Part shown: in pieces, positions 1 through 11,054 of the stretch
Numbering within the stretch: the first letter of the stretch is position 1
How the letters are laid out: each line of letters begins with the position of its first letter
From: Fragilaria crotonensis
Lineage: Eukaryota; Bacillariophyta; Fragilariophyceae; Fragilariales; Fragilariaceae
Assembly (NCBI GenBank): GCA_022925895.1
Contig: JAKSYS010000567.1
Location: 1-41,583 of the forward strand
DNA: 41,583 nucleotides
Direction: 5' to 3'
Notes under the pieces: generated by a model
The model's input: only the letters and a program-made list of their open reading frames with translations
What the model was told of the DNA's origin: nothing
Database searches by the model: none
Program-made: the position numbers and the translations under genes

Positions 1-1
1 T

Positions 2-2570
2 TGTGCCTTTGGTGTCATAGCAACTTTAGCAATGGTCCTGCGTGATCTGATTGTTGATGATGCTACATTTGATGACCAATTTTCGGCGACAGCATTGGAG
101 TTGAAAAAGTGTGCATTGAAGAACGAAATGTATTGCGACATGCCTTATAAGAATTTGCAACCACGGGTATCGCTGCCCAAAATCAAGAGGGAAGCTTTTC
201 TTCCCGAGTTGCGAGAGCAGTGGTTTGTCTTATTCGACCGTTTGGCAAAGCTTCAATTCGATGTTGAGCCCAAGAAACTTTTTGCTGATTATCTTGTCCC
301 TGATGTTTACACAAACAACTTGCCTCTAATCTCGCAATGGCCAGTTGGAAACCAAGACATTTTGTTGGAAGCAAAGGCAGCACCTTCGCCATCGCCGAAA
401 AGGTCCGTGCTCAGACGCAACGAAAGCTTTTGCCAAAGGCACGGCTCAAGACGGGAACAACAATCCAATCTGATTCGACTGCGTTATCTGCAATTCATGA
501 GCAGAATGAAGCATCAAAGCCAACAAACGACGAAGCGGCAAGAGTGAACATTAATCACCTGACGAAGCCAATGTTTTGACGCAATCTGACCATGTGGCAA
601 CAAACGACAACAATCGTATTGAAGGAGCCAATGTTTTGTTGCTAACGCCAGAAAAAGGAAGTGCGAATATGGATGTTCCCGAAAGCGCAGCTGGTGCATC
701 AATGGAAAGGGCTGTATTAAATGCTGACGTGCAGACAGAGGCAAGCGCAAACATCACACAAAGTCAAACCTTGGCATCCGATACGAAAGCATTCGAACCA
801 AAACCGCTCGTTGTTCCTTTGAAGCGCAAAACGGATGCAGTTGAAGATATGGCGGAGGCGTTTCTTAAGAAGATTCGAATCAAAGATCCCTCGATGCAAA
901 GAAACTGGAAAAGGCTATTATTCCTTTCCCAGATCCAACACCAAAGTTCTGTACGCAATCAAAGGCACTGTGTGAGAAGCTTGCTACAGAATACGGAGTT
1001 ACTGGACTACCTACACCGACCATTATGAAACGATCGGACTATGAAGCGGAAATTGAAGAGTACATCGAGCAAAGCTTCAAGGCTTGGAAATGGCATACAA
1101 AGGCTCAGCATCAAGCTGAGCTTGATCGCTGGGCAAGGAAGAAAAATATTAATGGTATTTCCAAGGAGACCATTCGTGACATTGACATGATGATCAAAGC
1201 CTTGCAAGACGAGCGAGCAAAATTCCGAAAATTCTTTGCCAACGAATTTAAGTGCACTCAGAAAACATTGGTACAGAGTGTGAGGTTTGATAAAGCAACG
1301 AATTCATTCCGAGCGAAATTGGTTTGGACAGAGGAGGTTCCGGTCTTTCCACCTCAAACCAACAACCAAAAGCAAAAGACTCCACAGAAAGCATCGCATT
1401 ATGATTACATTCGGCAAGAAGAAGAAATCGATGTGGAGGAAGAATGGGTCAAATCTGAATTCCAACCCATGTTTGATCAAATCATAAATATGCGCCAGGA
1501 GGAATCCAACTGGACTCAGGTTCCGCGAGATGTGGAAGTCTTTATTGGTAAGAAAAAGATCATCCGAATTCGATATTGCCCAGAAAGAAAAAGCAGAATT
1601 GTCGACACTGCTGAATTGGATAAAAGAATTGAGAAGGAAATTGAAGAAATTGAAATGGAACGACGCAAATCCTCTCAGAAAAAACAAGGGAAGATCAGAG
1701 AAAGGCATTACTGATAAACCCGCGAAAGCGGTTATATCAGAACAGAGGCTCTTGCGTTCTTCTCTGAATAAGGATGTTCTCAAAGGTTTGGATGCCACAG
1801 ATGAGGATGATGACTGGTGGGATTCTCAGTTGAAGAATTTGAAGGCTTTGAAAGACCCTCCTCCACGAAAGACAATTACAGTTGAAGGCAAATGGCTTGG
1901 AAAGACATCGGATGGTAAAACGCCAACACTGGAAGAAGATTACGTCCGCAAAACCTTTGGCGATTGCTTCACTGATGAATTGAAACAATCTAAACGAGGC
2001 TGGGTTGACATCCCCGTTGGTGATTTTAAGCAATCTCGCTTGAACCAGCATCCTGAGTTAAAGGTGATTGGCGCACCTGCAATTCAATTCGTCCAATCTG
2101 AAGGAAAGGATTTGTGTGTGAGTAAGTCTCTTGCATCGGCCTTCTTTGCATTGGGATGGCACGATGATGCATCAAAGATTGACGCATTCGGCGAGGAAAT
2201 CTTGAAAGGCGCAGTTGTTGATGCATTGCGGAGGGTGGTTAAGCATGCAAGAACTTTACTTCCAACTTGGATTGTGATTAAAAAACTTCCAAGTTCATTC
2301 GATTGGAAAGTTGATTTAAAAGAGGATGAGGTTGTGCTTGGCGTCTTGCAAGCCTCTGACGACAGTTGTTCTCATGCAGTTACCATCCATGGGGATTTTA
2401 TCTATGATGCAAATGAGACAATTGCTCTACGTCTGTGCGATGAGGCATTGGATTATTGCACTTCCTCCGAAACGGTGCAAAGTAAATTTGTTGCTTTCAA
2501 ACTTGGCTTCCGGTTCTTTTATGAAGGTAAGAGACCATTGAGACGTTCCAAAATGAGGCTGCCTGCATAA
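2..2570 (+). pseudogene. Transposon accessory gene with C-terminal cysteine-peptidase-like domain (broken, 5' partial)
   Basis: The reading frame is open to the left window edge, so the start is missing. Coding signal passes through at least three frames (about 2-340, 337-1028 mixed, 934-1714, then 1660-2570), so one to four frameshifts have accumulated. The middle part is Lys/Glu-rich and probably coiled (KEIEEIEMERRK). The last 200 residues hold a compact domain. A Cys in KDLCVSKSLASAFFALG is followed about 110 residues later by His in SHAVTIHGDFIYDANE, with an Asp/Asn just after it. That Cys-His-Asp/Asn order resembles papain-fold peptidases carried by large DNA transposons; this is an inference from motif order, not a family match. 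The gene ends 136 bp before the stop of the opposing transposase, so the two were probably a tail-to-tail pair in one element. It could instead be an unrelated neighbour. Confidence 0.55.
558..650 (+). repeat. Short near-duplicate inside the accessory gene
   Basis: The phrase GAAGCCAATGTTTTG at about 563 recurs as GGAGCCAATGTTTTG at about 626. It lies at the point where the reading frame changes, so slippage between the two copies may have caused one of the frameshifts. Confidence 0.4.
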
Positions 2571-2705
2571 AAATATGCATCATGCCCTTGATTTCATTGA
2601 ATAACGCAGCGAGTTATTCAAACCCCATCAGTTGAAGGAAACAATGGGGAAAGTATGCATGACGATATCCTTATCAGAATGTAAGGATAAATTTATATAA
2701 ATTAT

Positions 2706-5592
2706 TCAGTAATCGCCATCTTCTTCCTCCTCCTCCTCTTCTTCAACATTGTCATCGAAGTCAATTGATTTCTCTTCGTCCGAACTATCCGTATGCATTT
2801 CCTCGTCATCGTCGTCGTCAGAAGAGGATGAATATTCATCAACCGGTTTCGTGAACTCGGAAGCCCAACTGTCCAATGGCAAGGCTTCTAGAACTTTTGA
2901 CATGTCGGGCTTAATCGAAATAACAAAACATGGGCCCACAATATTGGATGGTAGAATGACAAGGTATTCAGAGGACCAACACCATTCCGTCAATAGCACT
3001 GATTGAACACTGGTCCGTTCGGTAGTGCTTTGGACTACCAAATGATATGGTTCTGCATTGAGAGCATCCACGGCACAGATCACAACAGCAGCCAGACGGC
3101 AGGAAACGCCGTTTGATGTACGTGTTGGTTTTGGTATCCATCACCTCGAACAAGACATTCATCCAATCGTTAATCGGATTGTCGGATTGATACGCAGGAT
3201 GGCAACGAAACGTATATTGGTCACGCACATATTCGGTACAGAAACGGACGTGTGGGCCAAATGTGGTCCACATAAATTCCATCAATGGTGTTGGCAAATG
3301 CATCAACCGCACATCGGTCTTGGTTGCCCACTGAACGTTTAACATCATATTGGTATTCCGAAACAACACTCCAAATGTTGCATTGCCAGTTGATTCAAAA
3401 ATAGATGCTGCGTCCACAGACGGGACACTTACCGCCGTGTTGGCGTCCCCCCAGATTCGTGAATGAACCTCAGCAATCATTAACGAATACGATAAACGTT
3501 GAGCTGCCTGCAATTCGTACAAAGCACCTGTATGTCGTTTTTGAGCTCTGCGACCTGGCTGTTTTGCCACAGGAATCAACAATGACTCTGGGCGTTGTGC
3601 GCAATAATTTATGGGGGCACCGAAACGTTTCATGTCGTTAAGGATGTGCTTCAATTCATGAAATTTTGGAAATTTCCATGTCTTTTTTTTAAACAAGGGA
3701 ATATCCTTCTTGCACATCTCCATCAGTTTTGTAATCGCATCTGAGACTTGTAAAACGGATTTGTCATGATGTTCAGCTGTCCAATAGGTAGGTTGATTGA
3801 GCCACTGGTCAAAGCACAACAGTGCTTCAAACACATTAATAACCTTTCGTAAACTGGTGCGATCCTTTTGTTGCAGCGCTTTGGATAAAATGATCCACCC
3901 TTCATCATATTGGGCAAGTATGACGAACAAGAATACCAATCCCACACGCTCAGCAGCAGATATCTTTGTTAGGTTGGTAATGCCGTTGCTGAAATCGGTT
4001 GCAGGATACACTTTGCGATATGTTTGGCGGTGCGATCTGTGAAATGAACGGCCAACGCGTCCAAGGCAGCACGTCGGCGAGTTGGTACATTTTAAGAACC
4101 AGAAATGTGACCTTTTCAATTAAACTTTTCGAAACGCATGGAGAGTTTCCACCGGAGTAGCGCCAAAAATGCCGCGCACTGGATCAGCCATGGGCACGTA
4201 ATCAAACGCATTATTAAGATAATGTTGCGACCACGGCGTACGCACTTTTTGATCGGGGTTGCTGGAGATGCGTGCCATGTCTGCAGCAACCAAAAAGGAA
4301 CACGTAGCATGTGGATTATCCAATTCCGCTGCTGTGACGTTGCACGCACGACAATGGCGTTGTATCCCGGTTGTGTGAGCCAAAACGACCACAGAGTGCA
4401 TCGCCTTCTTGCATGTCTTGTATCACAAAGAGTATGCAACAAATGACGTCAACGCAGATTGCACCTCTGGGACCAAGAGGAAGTATAACATTGCGAAGGC
4501 GGGGTTCCGAAGTAGTGAAGGAGTGCAATACAGCATAAAGTTCCGCATGGTAATTGCGAATATTGTTTCCTTGAATTTGGGTTTGGTTTGAGCCGACGAT
4601 GTCTTTTGTTTTGGCAAAATCCATGATAACCCCAGGCCTGAATTTTGCGACGAAAGGGTTCTTTAAAATTGCTGGCGTAAACATGTATGGCTTCAAGAAA
4701 AGCGATCATTGCCGGTGACAGATGTGCGGTCAATCCATTGATAATTGGCACAAAGAATTGACGTTCAGGATTGGTGATCATACGTTCATATGCATCACGA
4801 TACACTTGACCAGAGATGGCATCACCAAGTTCACCTTGTGGTGATGCGTATGGCAGCAAGGGATTAACGGGGTCAATTAACAAGTTGTCAGCTGTCATCA
4901 GTTTTGGGTTCTGCAACAACCGCAAGAGTTGAGGCACAAAGTCAAACACAATAACATCACGAGGAGGACCATGAGGAGTGGTAACGTTTACAACCGATGG
5001 CAAGAATTGCGTTGCATTTTTCATATCCAAAAACAACAGATCAATGCTTCGCGAACGCGATAAACCACCATCAGGATAAAATGAATACCTTGCGGCATTG
5101 GCACCTCTGGCCCATCTAAGCACAGAAGCAAATGCGTAGTCTGGAGCATTCATATCGTCCAATAATTTTAACAACGCAACCGTCCACTTTTGATCATCAG
5201 TGTACAGCCATGGCTCTTCTTCATTGGAATCAACAACAAGGGCAGGGTTGCATTTACTTCCCATGCGTAGCCTTCATCATTCGCGGCAAAGTCATCATCA
5301 GAAGGCGCGTCAGTTGTGTTTGTCGCCTCATCGTCGAGCATCGATGCCGACCACGTTTGTGTATTATGCATGTTGGCATTGTTAGGGTTTATCACGTCAC
5401 GTCTCATCAGAGATGAAGTATGGTGGAGACAAACACCACGTCATCTGCAATTGGTTGGTGTCTTGTGTCACCACCAGAAGAGGATTGATCAATGAACGAC
5501 AGACAGGATGGGGAAAGTGCAAAATGCATCGTATCCTTTTTCATTGGAAAAGGATTGGCGTCGACTTCCACAGTCAGGATTGTGACACACAT
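2706..5592 (-). pseudogene. Plavaka/EnSpm-like DDE transposase (multiple frameshifts)
   Basis: From the N-terminus the pieces are about 5592-5407 (uncertain), 5407-5250, 5264-4449, 4696-4316, 4401-4120, 4119-2968 and 3083-2706, each in a new frame. Recognisable blocks of this transposase family include LLKLLDDMNAPDYAF, YPDGGLSRSRSIDLLF, VIVFDFVPQLLRLLQNPKLM, GNNIRNYHAELYAVLHSF, VIQDMQEGDALCGRFGSH, VPMADPVRGIFGATPVETLH and NYCAQRPESLLIPVAKQPGR. These match a Plavaka-like (EnSpm/CACTA-related) family I know from diatom genomes. The stretch PIINGLTAHL has Asn where the family normally has the first catalytic Asp, so the protein would be dead even without the frameshifts. The C-terminus is a run of Ser, Asp and Glu. 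At least five frame changes are needed to join the blocks. The element's right end should lie between about 5.6 and 6.1 kb, but I found no terminal repeat because the left end is outside the window. Confidence 0.75.
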
Positions 5593-6106
5593 ATCTTGAA
5601 GCCGACATCACGATAATAGGATATGCTTGTTGTTTGTGATTAGATTGGCTGCTTGGTGAGTTGTGAGTAATAAGGCGCAGACAAAAAACTTTGATTCTTT
5701 TACCAAAATAAAAAACGGATGGACGTCAAATTGTGGAGGAAGAAAGGGCACAGTCAAACGAGCATAACAACGTCTTTTTTCCTTGTGGAAAGAAACAATT
5801 CCGTGTTAAAGAATGCAGGCTATCAGAAAAAGAGATACAGAAATACGACCTAGCATAAATCGATGAAGTGGCATTTTTGTATGAAGGTTTGCGACATATA
5901 TCCGTGAACCAAAACTGAGTTTTCAGAAGTCGGGTGACGTTTACATAATTATCCGGATAGAACATCTGTCAATCACAAAACTCCGAAAACCCATGAGAAC
6001 AATGAAAACGTTAAAACTTCCAGTATTTAGTACTAAGGCATAAATAAATAGCAATAATTTTGCCAGTATATGTGAAAATGTTATCAGAACTATTATTAAA
6101 CCTCAG
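5593..6106. other. Spacer between two mobile-element remnants
   Basis: AT-rich DNA without a convincing reading frame. It should contain the right boundary of the Plavaka-like element and the truncated left boundary of the retroelement remnant. No terminal repeat or target duplication could be identified. Confidence 0.4.
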
Positions 6107-7538
6107 ATGTGCCCCCTTAGATGTATGGTCTCTTGCTTGTCTTTCCTTTGCTTCTTAATTCGTATCAAAGAATTTACAGGGATGCAGGAACAGTGGAAAG
6201 GAATCTTGGCGACCGATAGTCAAAGCGTCTTGGATACCCTGCAAGTCGGAGATATTGATCCTCAAGAACAGGAGGAACCGGTGGATCTCGATAAAGGGAC
6301 AGTTGTGCTCGATTGTTTACGCCCCGACTGGGACGTTCTAATCGAGATCCAATCAGCACTACAAAAACTACCAGAAGTCAAGCTCAAACACGTCAAAGGG
6401 AATCAGGACAGGCAACGGTCTTATCAACACTTCGATCTTCTCGGTCAGCTGAACATCGACGCCGACGCACAAGCAGGAATGTACAACCTGGAATTTGGAG
6501 CTCGGCGCCCGTTCGTACTCAGGTCGCCGTTAGCCCGAGCGCGTTTACTCCTCCCAGATGGAACAGTGACTGGCAAATATTCAACCATCTTACTTCACGA
6601 GGCATCCGCTAAACCCCTACTCAACTATATTCGTGGAAAGAATGCATGGAATGAATCAACCCTTCAATCAATCAATTGGGATGCGCACGCGACAGCGATA
6701 AACAGGACTTCAGTTCCTCACACTCATGTCGTCAAGCTTCTGCACGGCATCTTACCCACCCACGCGCGAGCAAACAAATTCGATGGGGGCACACGTCCGT
6801 GCATCCTGTGCGGATCGAATAACGAGGATTATCTTCACATTCTCCGATGCAAACACACAACCAGAATGGCGCAATAAATTTCTGACCAGCCTTTGAGATT
6901 TCTGTATTCAGTCCGATACTCACCCCCTGTTGTGCGTCTTGATGATGGATGGTCTTCGACAATGGTTGAGTTTGACGACCAAGGATATTAAGCTGTCACC
7001 GGAACAATACCATCCAACTCTGCGTTGTATTATAAGTCAACAAAACAACATCGGCTGGAGTCAATTATTCATGGGGAGATTTTGTATCGCCTGGAGCCAA
7101 CATCAGCGTCGGTATTGCGAGAGTCATCAAGGCGCCGATGACACGGACGACGGATGCAGTGTTGCATGATGGCAGGCAAATTCAATCTTATATGTCTGGG
7201 AAAGATGGTACACCCTCTGGAAGCAACAAAATCTGGAAGTCCACGGACACGATGAACGTACCAAAGCAGAAGCATCCAAACGCGAAGTGCGCTCCCAATC
7301 AACCGAGATTTATCGTCGTCGCTCCATGTATGAGGCGAATGTACAAAAACTATTGCACCGGGAGGTGGGAGACCATGAACAACACTCTCTAGGAGTTGTT
7401 AAGAATTGGTTATCGATCAACGCTCCCATCTTTAAGGAAAGTTACAGACGAGTCAAACAGCTCGCAATGAACGGTATGCGGTCCATCCGCGAGTACTTCA
7501 GCGCACAGTACGGCTGGTTTCACCTCAAACCCTCCTAA
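6107..7538 (+). pseudogene. Retroelement RNase H / C-terminal region remnant
   Basis: An RNase H-like segment is visible. ATDSQSVLDTL would supply an active-site Asp, followed by LKHVKGNQD and LNIDADAQAG. After it comes a Cys/His cluster, CILCGSNNEDYLHILRCKH, typical of the zinc-binding end of these polyproteins. The tail continues in other frames: LLMDGLRQWL-like at about 6940, NIGWSQLFMGRFCIAWSQHQ at about 7050, and WLSINAPIFKESYRRVKQ to MRSIREYFSAQ ending near 7509. Joining them needs about three frameshifts and crosses an in-frame TGA near 6893. No reverse-transcriptase motifs lie upstream, so the 5' part is missing. The 3' end is cut by the Tc1/mariner-like element starting at 7511. The family is one I associate with diatom retroelements; the exact class (LTR or non-LTR) cannot be fixed from this piece. 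Confidence 0.65.
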
Positions 7539-7563
7539 AGTACAGCTTGGTACAAAATGTACG
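7511..7563 (+). repeat. Left terminal inverted repeat of the Tc1/mariner-like element
   Basis: Pairs with 11000-11052 in inverted orientation at about 40 of 53 positions. The best-conserved inner block runs from CTCCTAA through TACAG to GGTACAAAAT. It is preceded by TA. It also contains the stop codon that ends the open frame of the retroelement remnant (7536-7538). Confidence 0.75.
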
Positions 7564-7671
7564 AAGTACATAAAACACTATAGTAAATCTGTGCAATATC
7601 TTCCTGCAATCAGTCTCACTCCTCCTCATCGCAAGAAAAATCACAATTCATTCGCATCATCATTCGCATCA

Positions 7672-10600
7672 TCATTCTTCCTTTACTTCCTTCAATTCAG
7701 AATTGACAAAGCCAGTGTCAAAGTCAAGGACACACCTGTGTGCCTTGAAGTTTCTCATCACCCGATCAACCTCTGAGAACAAGAATTGCTGCCTTGCAGC
7801 ACTTGATGCGGTCGGGTTCTCGCCATCGATAGCGACGACACGAGCTGCATTTTCCTTGTTCAGCATCTGCTCAATATAGTGGTAAGTGCATATATACGCC
7901 CTTGCTCTAGATGCAAACTTCTCAATTCTTTGCTTTGTCAACACTTTTGTAGGGCAAGTGCAGTCTTTCACAAGCTGCTTGAAGTTGTCGCGCCCTTTTT
8001 TTTGATACAGGCAAACGTCTGTAGAATGCCTTTGCATGAGCCCAGCTATACTCGACACCCTCTCCAGCAAGCTCTGCATGGAACTTCGGTGTCAATAGTA
8101 CTGTAACTCCTAGCTGCCTTCCTAAGTGCTGCAGTGCGGTTTCGTCCTTGAAGTCTCTGCAGTTCGCCATGATGTGGCGAAGTGAATTTTGTAAGTCAAC
8201 CTTGCCTGTGATGACATTTCTTCGTCCATCGACTGTGTACTTGTCTAATGCCTCACTCTCAATCAGACCTCGTTCCCATAGAACCTGCAAAAGGCCTTTG
8301 GCTTTTCCTTGCCATCCCGGAATGATGACTTCCTTTCGTTCCGAAAGCTCTATTCCGTTGTTTCGTGCGAACTCTTGAAGCTCTTTTCTTGTGTACCCAC
8401 GTTGCTGCGAGAGTGTCACTCCCTTGTCGCTCAGGCAACGAAGCAGTTCCTTCTTAGATTTCTCCACAAGCTTGCTTCTCCCTGTCTGTCGGTCATGTCG
8501 TTGGAGTTCCTTTTGCTCGGGAGCCAGGTACCAAGGACCAGAATCTGTATCCTTAAATATCAAGCTCTGCACATCGCCAACTCTCAATACAGGTGAGTAC
8601 GGACCCAAGTATCCTTCTTCTTGAATAATCATCGTGTCTCTCATAATTCCTTGTGCCCCTCCATATCCTTTAGACATGTTCAGAGCACTCAGTGCTCCAT
8701 TGCGTTTGCGAGCATGGCCCTGGCTGTGGTCGAACAAAAAGGCAAAATCGAAATCAGGGTATAAAACTTGTAAACAATCAACGACGTCCTCGAATTGTAT
8801 GCTCATATGGAAACTGTTCCAGTATCCCTCATTGTTCACACCAATGTAAAGATATTTCAGCAGCGGCGACTCTGTGAGAACTGGCTTGTTTATTGTTCCA
8901 AGGATTTCAAGTGCTGCTTGTGTATCGATGTAAGTGCTTCCGGCTGATCGTCTTTCTGAATTCACTTTTACTAACTCAGCATCCGTCAGCTCTCTCCCAA
9001 AGCCAAACTCTCTGGAAACGAATGCAGATATCATATAACCATCTCCCTCGGACTTTGGGAGCAATGGGCGCTGACCCGCAGGCCCAATCCAAGTCTTTGA
9101 TCCTAGCAAGTACTGGGCGAAGACGCTTTCGTCTTGACCCACAATGATCAGTGGCTTTGCTCTGGAGGAGACTCGTATGCTTGTAGATGGGTTGATTGTG
9201 GATAGCGGTGTTGGTGCAGGTGTTGTATTGGTTCTTTCCATGCATCGATTCCAATAGTCGATGTGAAACTCGAGCATTTCTTTGTTGTTGATGATGTCGA
9301 AGTAGCTGTGTCCTAAGGTAATGTCTAAGTCCGTGATTGTCGTAGCTTCACTTTTAGGAACCTGTACCCATCGCTTACAGTAGGGTTCCAACTCAGTAAG
9401 GTAGCGCTTGCAGAACTCCTTTCGAGTTTCGACGACGTCGTCACGCTCGTGACCGTCAACGTAGAAGCTCTTTCGTCGAGCATCGTACTTGAAGTTGAGC
9501 AACCGCATCCAGCGCCAAGCCGTAGTAAAGCTCAATGATTCAAGTCTATGTGCCTTAAGAAATGATGATATTAGTTGTTCATTGATAGAGACAGGTGCAT
9601 CGGCATCGCGAACGTCCTCCTCAACCCCAGCAGTACTAGTATTATTAGCAATTCCAGCAGTTGCAACCTCGCCATCTTTCTTCCACACTCCTGCAAGCCT
9701 TGGAATGACGGTGCTTACAATGAAGTCATGAACGGCTTCTATTGTTAAGGTAGCTAGGTTTTTGACGGCGTATGCAACTATTTGCTCCTTCGCAGTGGGA
9801 AAAATCTCTAGAACCCGAGGGAGAGGTCGCTTGCCGCACTGGACATAAGGGTTTGGATGCGGGAACCCTTCCAGGCTTCGGAAGACACCGTTCCACTCTG
9901 CTATAGTCTTGTAGAATGTAGCTTGGTTCATTCCAAGACTATTTAGGCGTTTACATGCCTCTCTGCAACAATCTTGCCATGTCCATCGATTCATGTTCTC
10001 AAGCGCAAGTTGATAGGCACAACACAGGAATGTTGACCTCTGTCGCATCCCAGCAATTTCGGCCTTAGTGCAAATGTTGTCGGCATCTCGGCCAACAACG
10101 ACGTTCCGCCAGCTATCTTCGTTGTCATGGACCGACCGCAATACTTGAATGCGGCGCTCTAGCGCCTCCTGTGGGGTCTCTGAAGCAACAGAAGAACTCG
10201 ACCTCTCGTAGCCTCGTGGCCTGAACAGGTAATACGCCTCAGGACTGCTTGGCCAATACGAGGAGGACAAGGCGATACCATTAGTGGCAGAATCTTCTTG
10301 TCTCTGTCGCTTCCTTGGAGAATCAAGCTCGTCCGTATCATGAACTCCAACATTGTCACCTCCTGTGGTGTCAGGAGTACTTGTAGTAGCACTGCTTGAT
10401 GCTCTCGGTCTCGCCCTTGTTGCTGGTATACAGTGAACATTCTCTGCTGCCGCAAGAACTTTCTCTTTCCAAGCATTGTTAAGAGGAACTGGATACACAA
10501 CTTGTTTCTTTTTTCCTGCAAAGTGGTAGAAAAATTGACGCCCATAACTCAATCGGAACATACCACTTTGGTTCGTACCATCGAAGCGAGTCATTGACTC

Positions 10601-10813
10601 ACCAAATAAAACTGACTTCGACATGGCAGTATTGAATTTTCGAGCATCAATGCTCACAAGGGCAGGATCAATGTGGCCAGATTTGGCCAATACTTCGGCC
10701 CAAGTTGCAGCAGGGAGCCAACAATTTGATATTCTTGGTCCATACAGACTGTCGGTGTGAAGCAAAACCACTGCCTTCGCAATAATTGAGTTGATACCAC
10801 CGCTGTCGGTCAT
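7672..10813 (-). pseudogene. Tc1/mariner-superfamily transposase with one frameshift at a T8 run
   Basis: Translation should start at the ATG at 10813; a GTG 15 bp upstream is in frame but is not a eukaryotic start. The first frame runs to 7922 (963 aa). The N-terminal half has a nuclear-localisation-like PRKRQRQ and helix-rich regions. The DDE domain shows Asp at about residue 561 (VGQDESVF), Asp at about 695 (FLFDHSQGHA) and Glu at about 921 (GVEYSWAHAK). The 226-residue gap between the second Asp and the Glu carries a SAP-like segment (RKELQEFARNNGIELSE, then GWQGKAKGLLQVLWERG). After VSKK the family signal jumps to another frame (GRDNFKQLVKDCT to the stop at 7672). The shift sits at a run of eight T at 7996-8003, so a one-base slip explains it. 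Everything else is intact. The family resembles large transposases known from fungi and oomycetes. The gene may be recently dead, or it may be an assembly error. Confidence 0.8.
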
Positions 10814-10889
10814 TGCAGACTGACTCACTCAGTCTGCTCAATACTAAAGAGGATTCTAAAGGCAACGATTGGGGTGAGTCAGTCTGCAA
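10813..10889. repeat. Perfect 16-bp inverted repeat at the transposase start codon
   Basis: TTGCAGACTGACTCAC (10813-10828) is repeated as its exact reverse complement at 10874-10889, 45 bp away. The inner arm begins at the A of the transposase ATG. It could be a transposase-binding site for autoregulation or an mRNA hairpin in the 5' leader. The arms contain TGACTCA, which is also the classic bZIP/AP-1 core, but no regulation can be shown from sequence alone. Confidence 0.7.
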
Positions 10890-10999
10890 GGAGTGCAAAT
10901 GTAACAAACAACGGCATGCAATCTCATTGTGGAACTCACGCATTTTAGACGAGAACAAAATCTTGAGGTGGCGTCATATCTTCGTTTCTATTGGTTACA

Positions 11000-11052
11000 C
11001 GTAGATTTTGTACCGATCTGTAGCTTAGGAGTTTTGGTTGTGAAACCTGCTA
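11000..11052 (-). repeat. Right terminal inverted repeat of the Tc1/mariner-like element
   Basis: Partner of 7511-7563 and followed by TA at 11053-11054. On the minus strand it lies inside a stop-free stretch (about 11204-10996) encoding a hydrophobic segment, ALGCAAVAIVAVIPGVASI, which is listed among the findings. Confidence 0.75.
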
Positions 11053-11054
11053 TA

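Larger units (their letters stand above)
7511..11052 (-). mobile_element. Tc1/mariner-like DNA transposon, 3,542 bp, with TIRs
   Basis: Imperfect inverted repeats of 53 bp lie at 7511-7563 and 11000-11052, with about 40 of 53 positions matching when one is reverse-complemented. The shared cores include GGTTTCAC, CTCCTAA and GGTACAAAAT. Each repeat is bordered on its outer side by TA (7509-7510 and 11053-11054), the target duplication expected for the IS630/Tc1/mariner superfamily. A single large minus-strand transposase gene fills the inside. If the element is removed and one TA kept, the left flank joins the right flank as CAG-TAG, a stop codon for the retroelement frame. The exact outer limit of the TIR is uncertain by a few bases. 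Confidence 0.75.

Noticed and set aside
10814-10828. GTG start giving a transposase five residues longer
   Set aside because: GTG is not a normal eukaryotic start; the ATG at 10813 is used instead.
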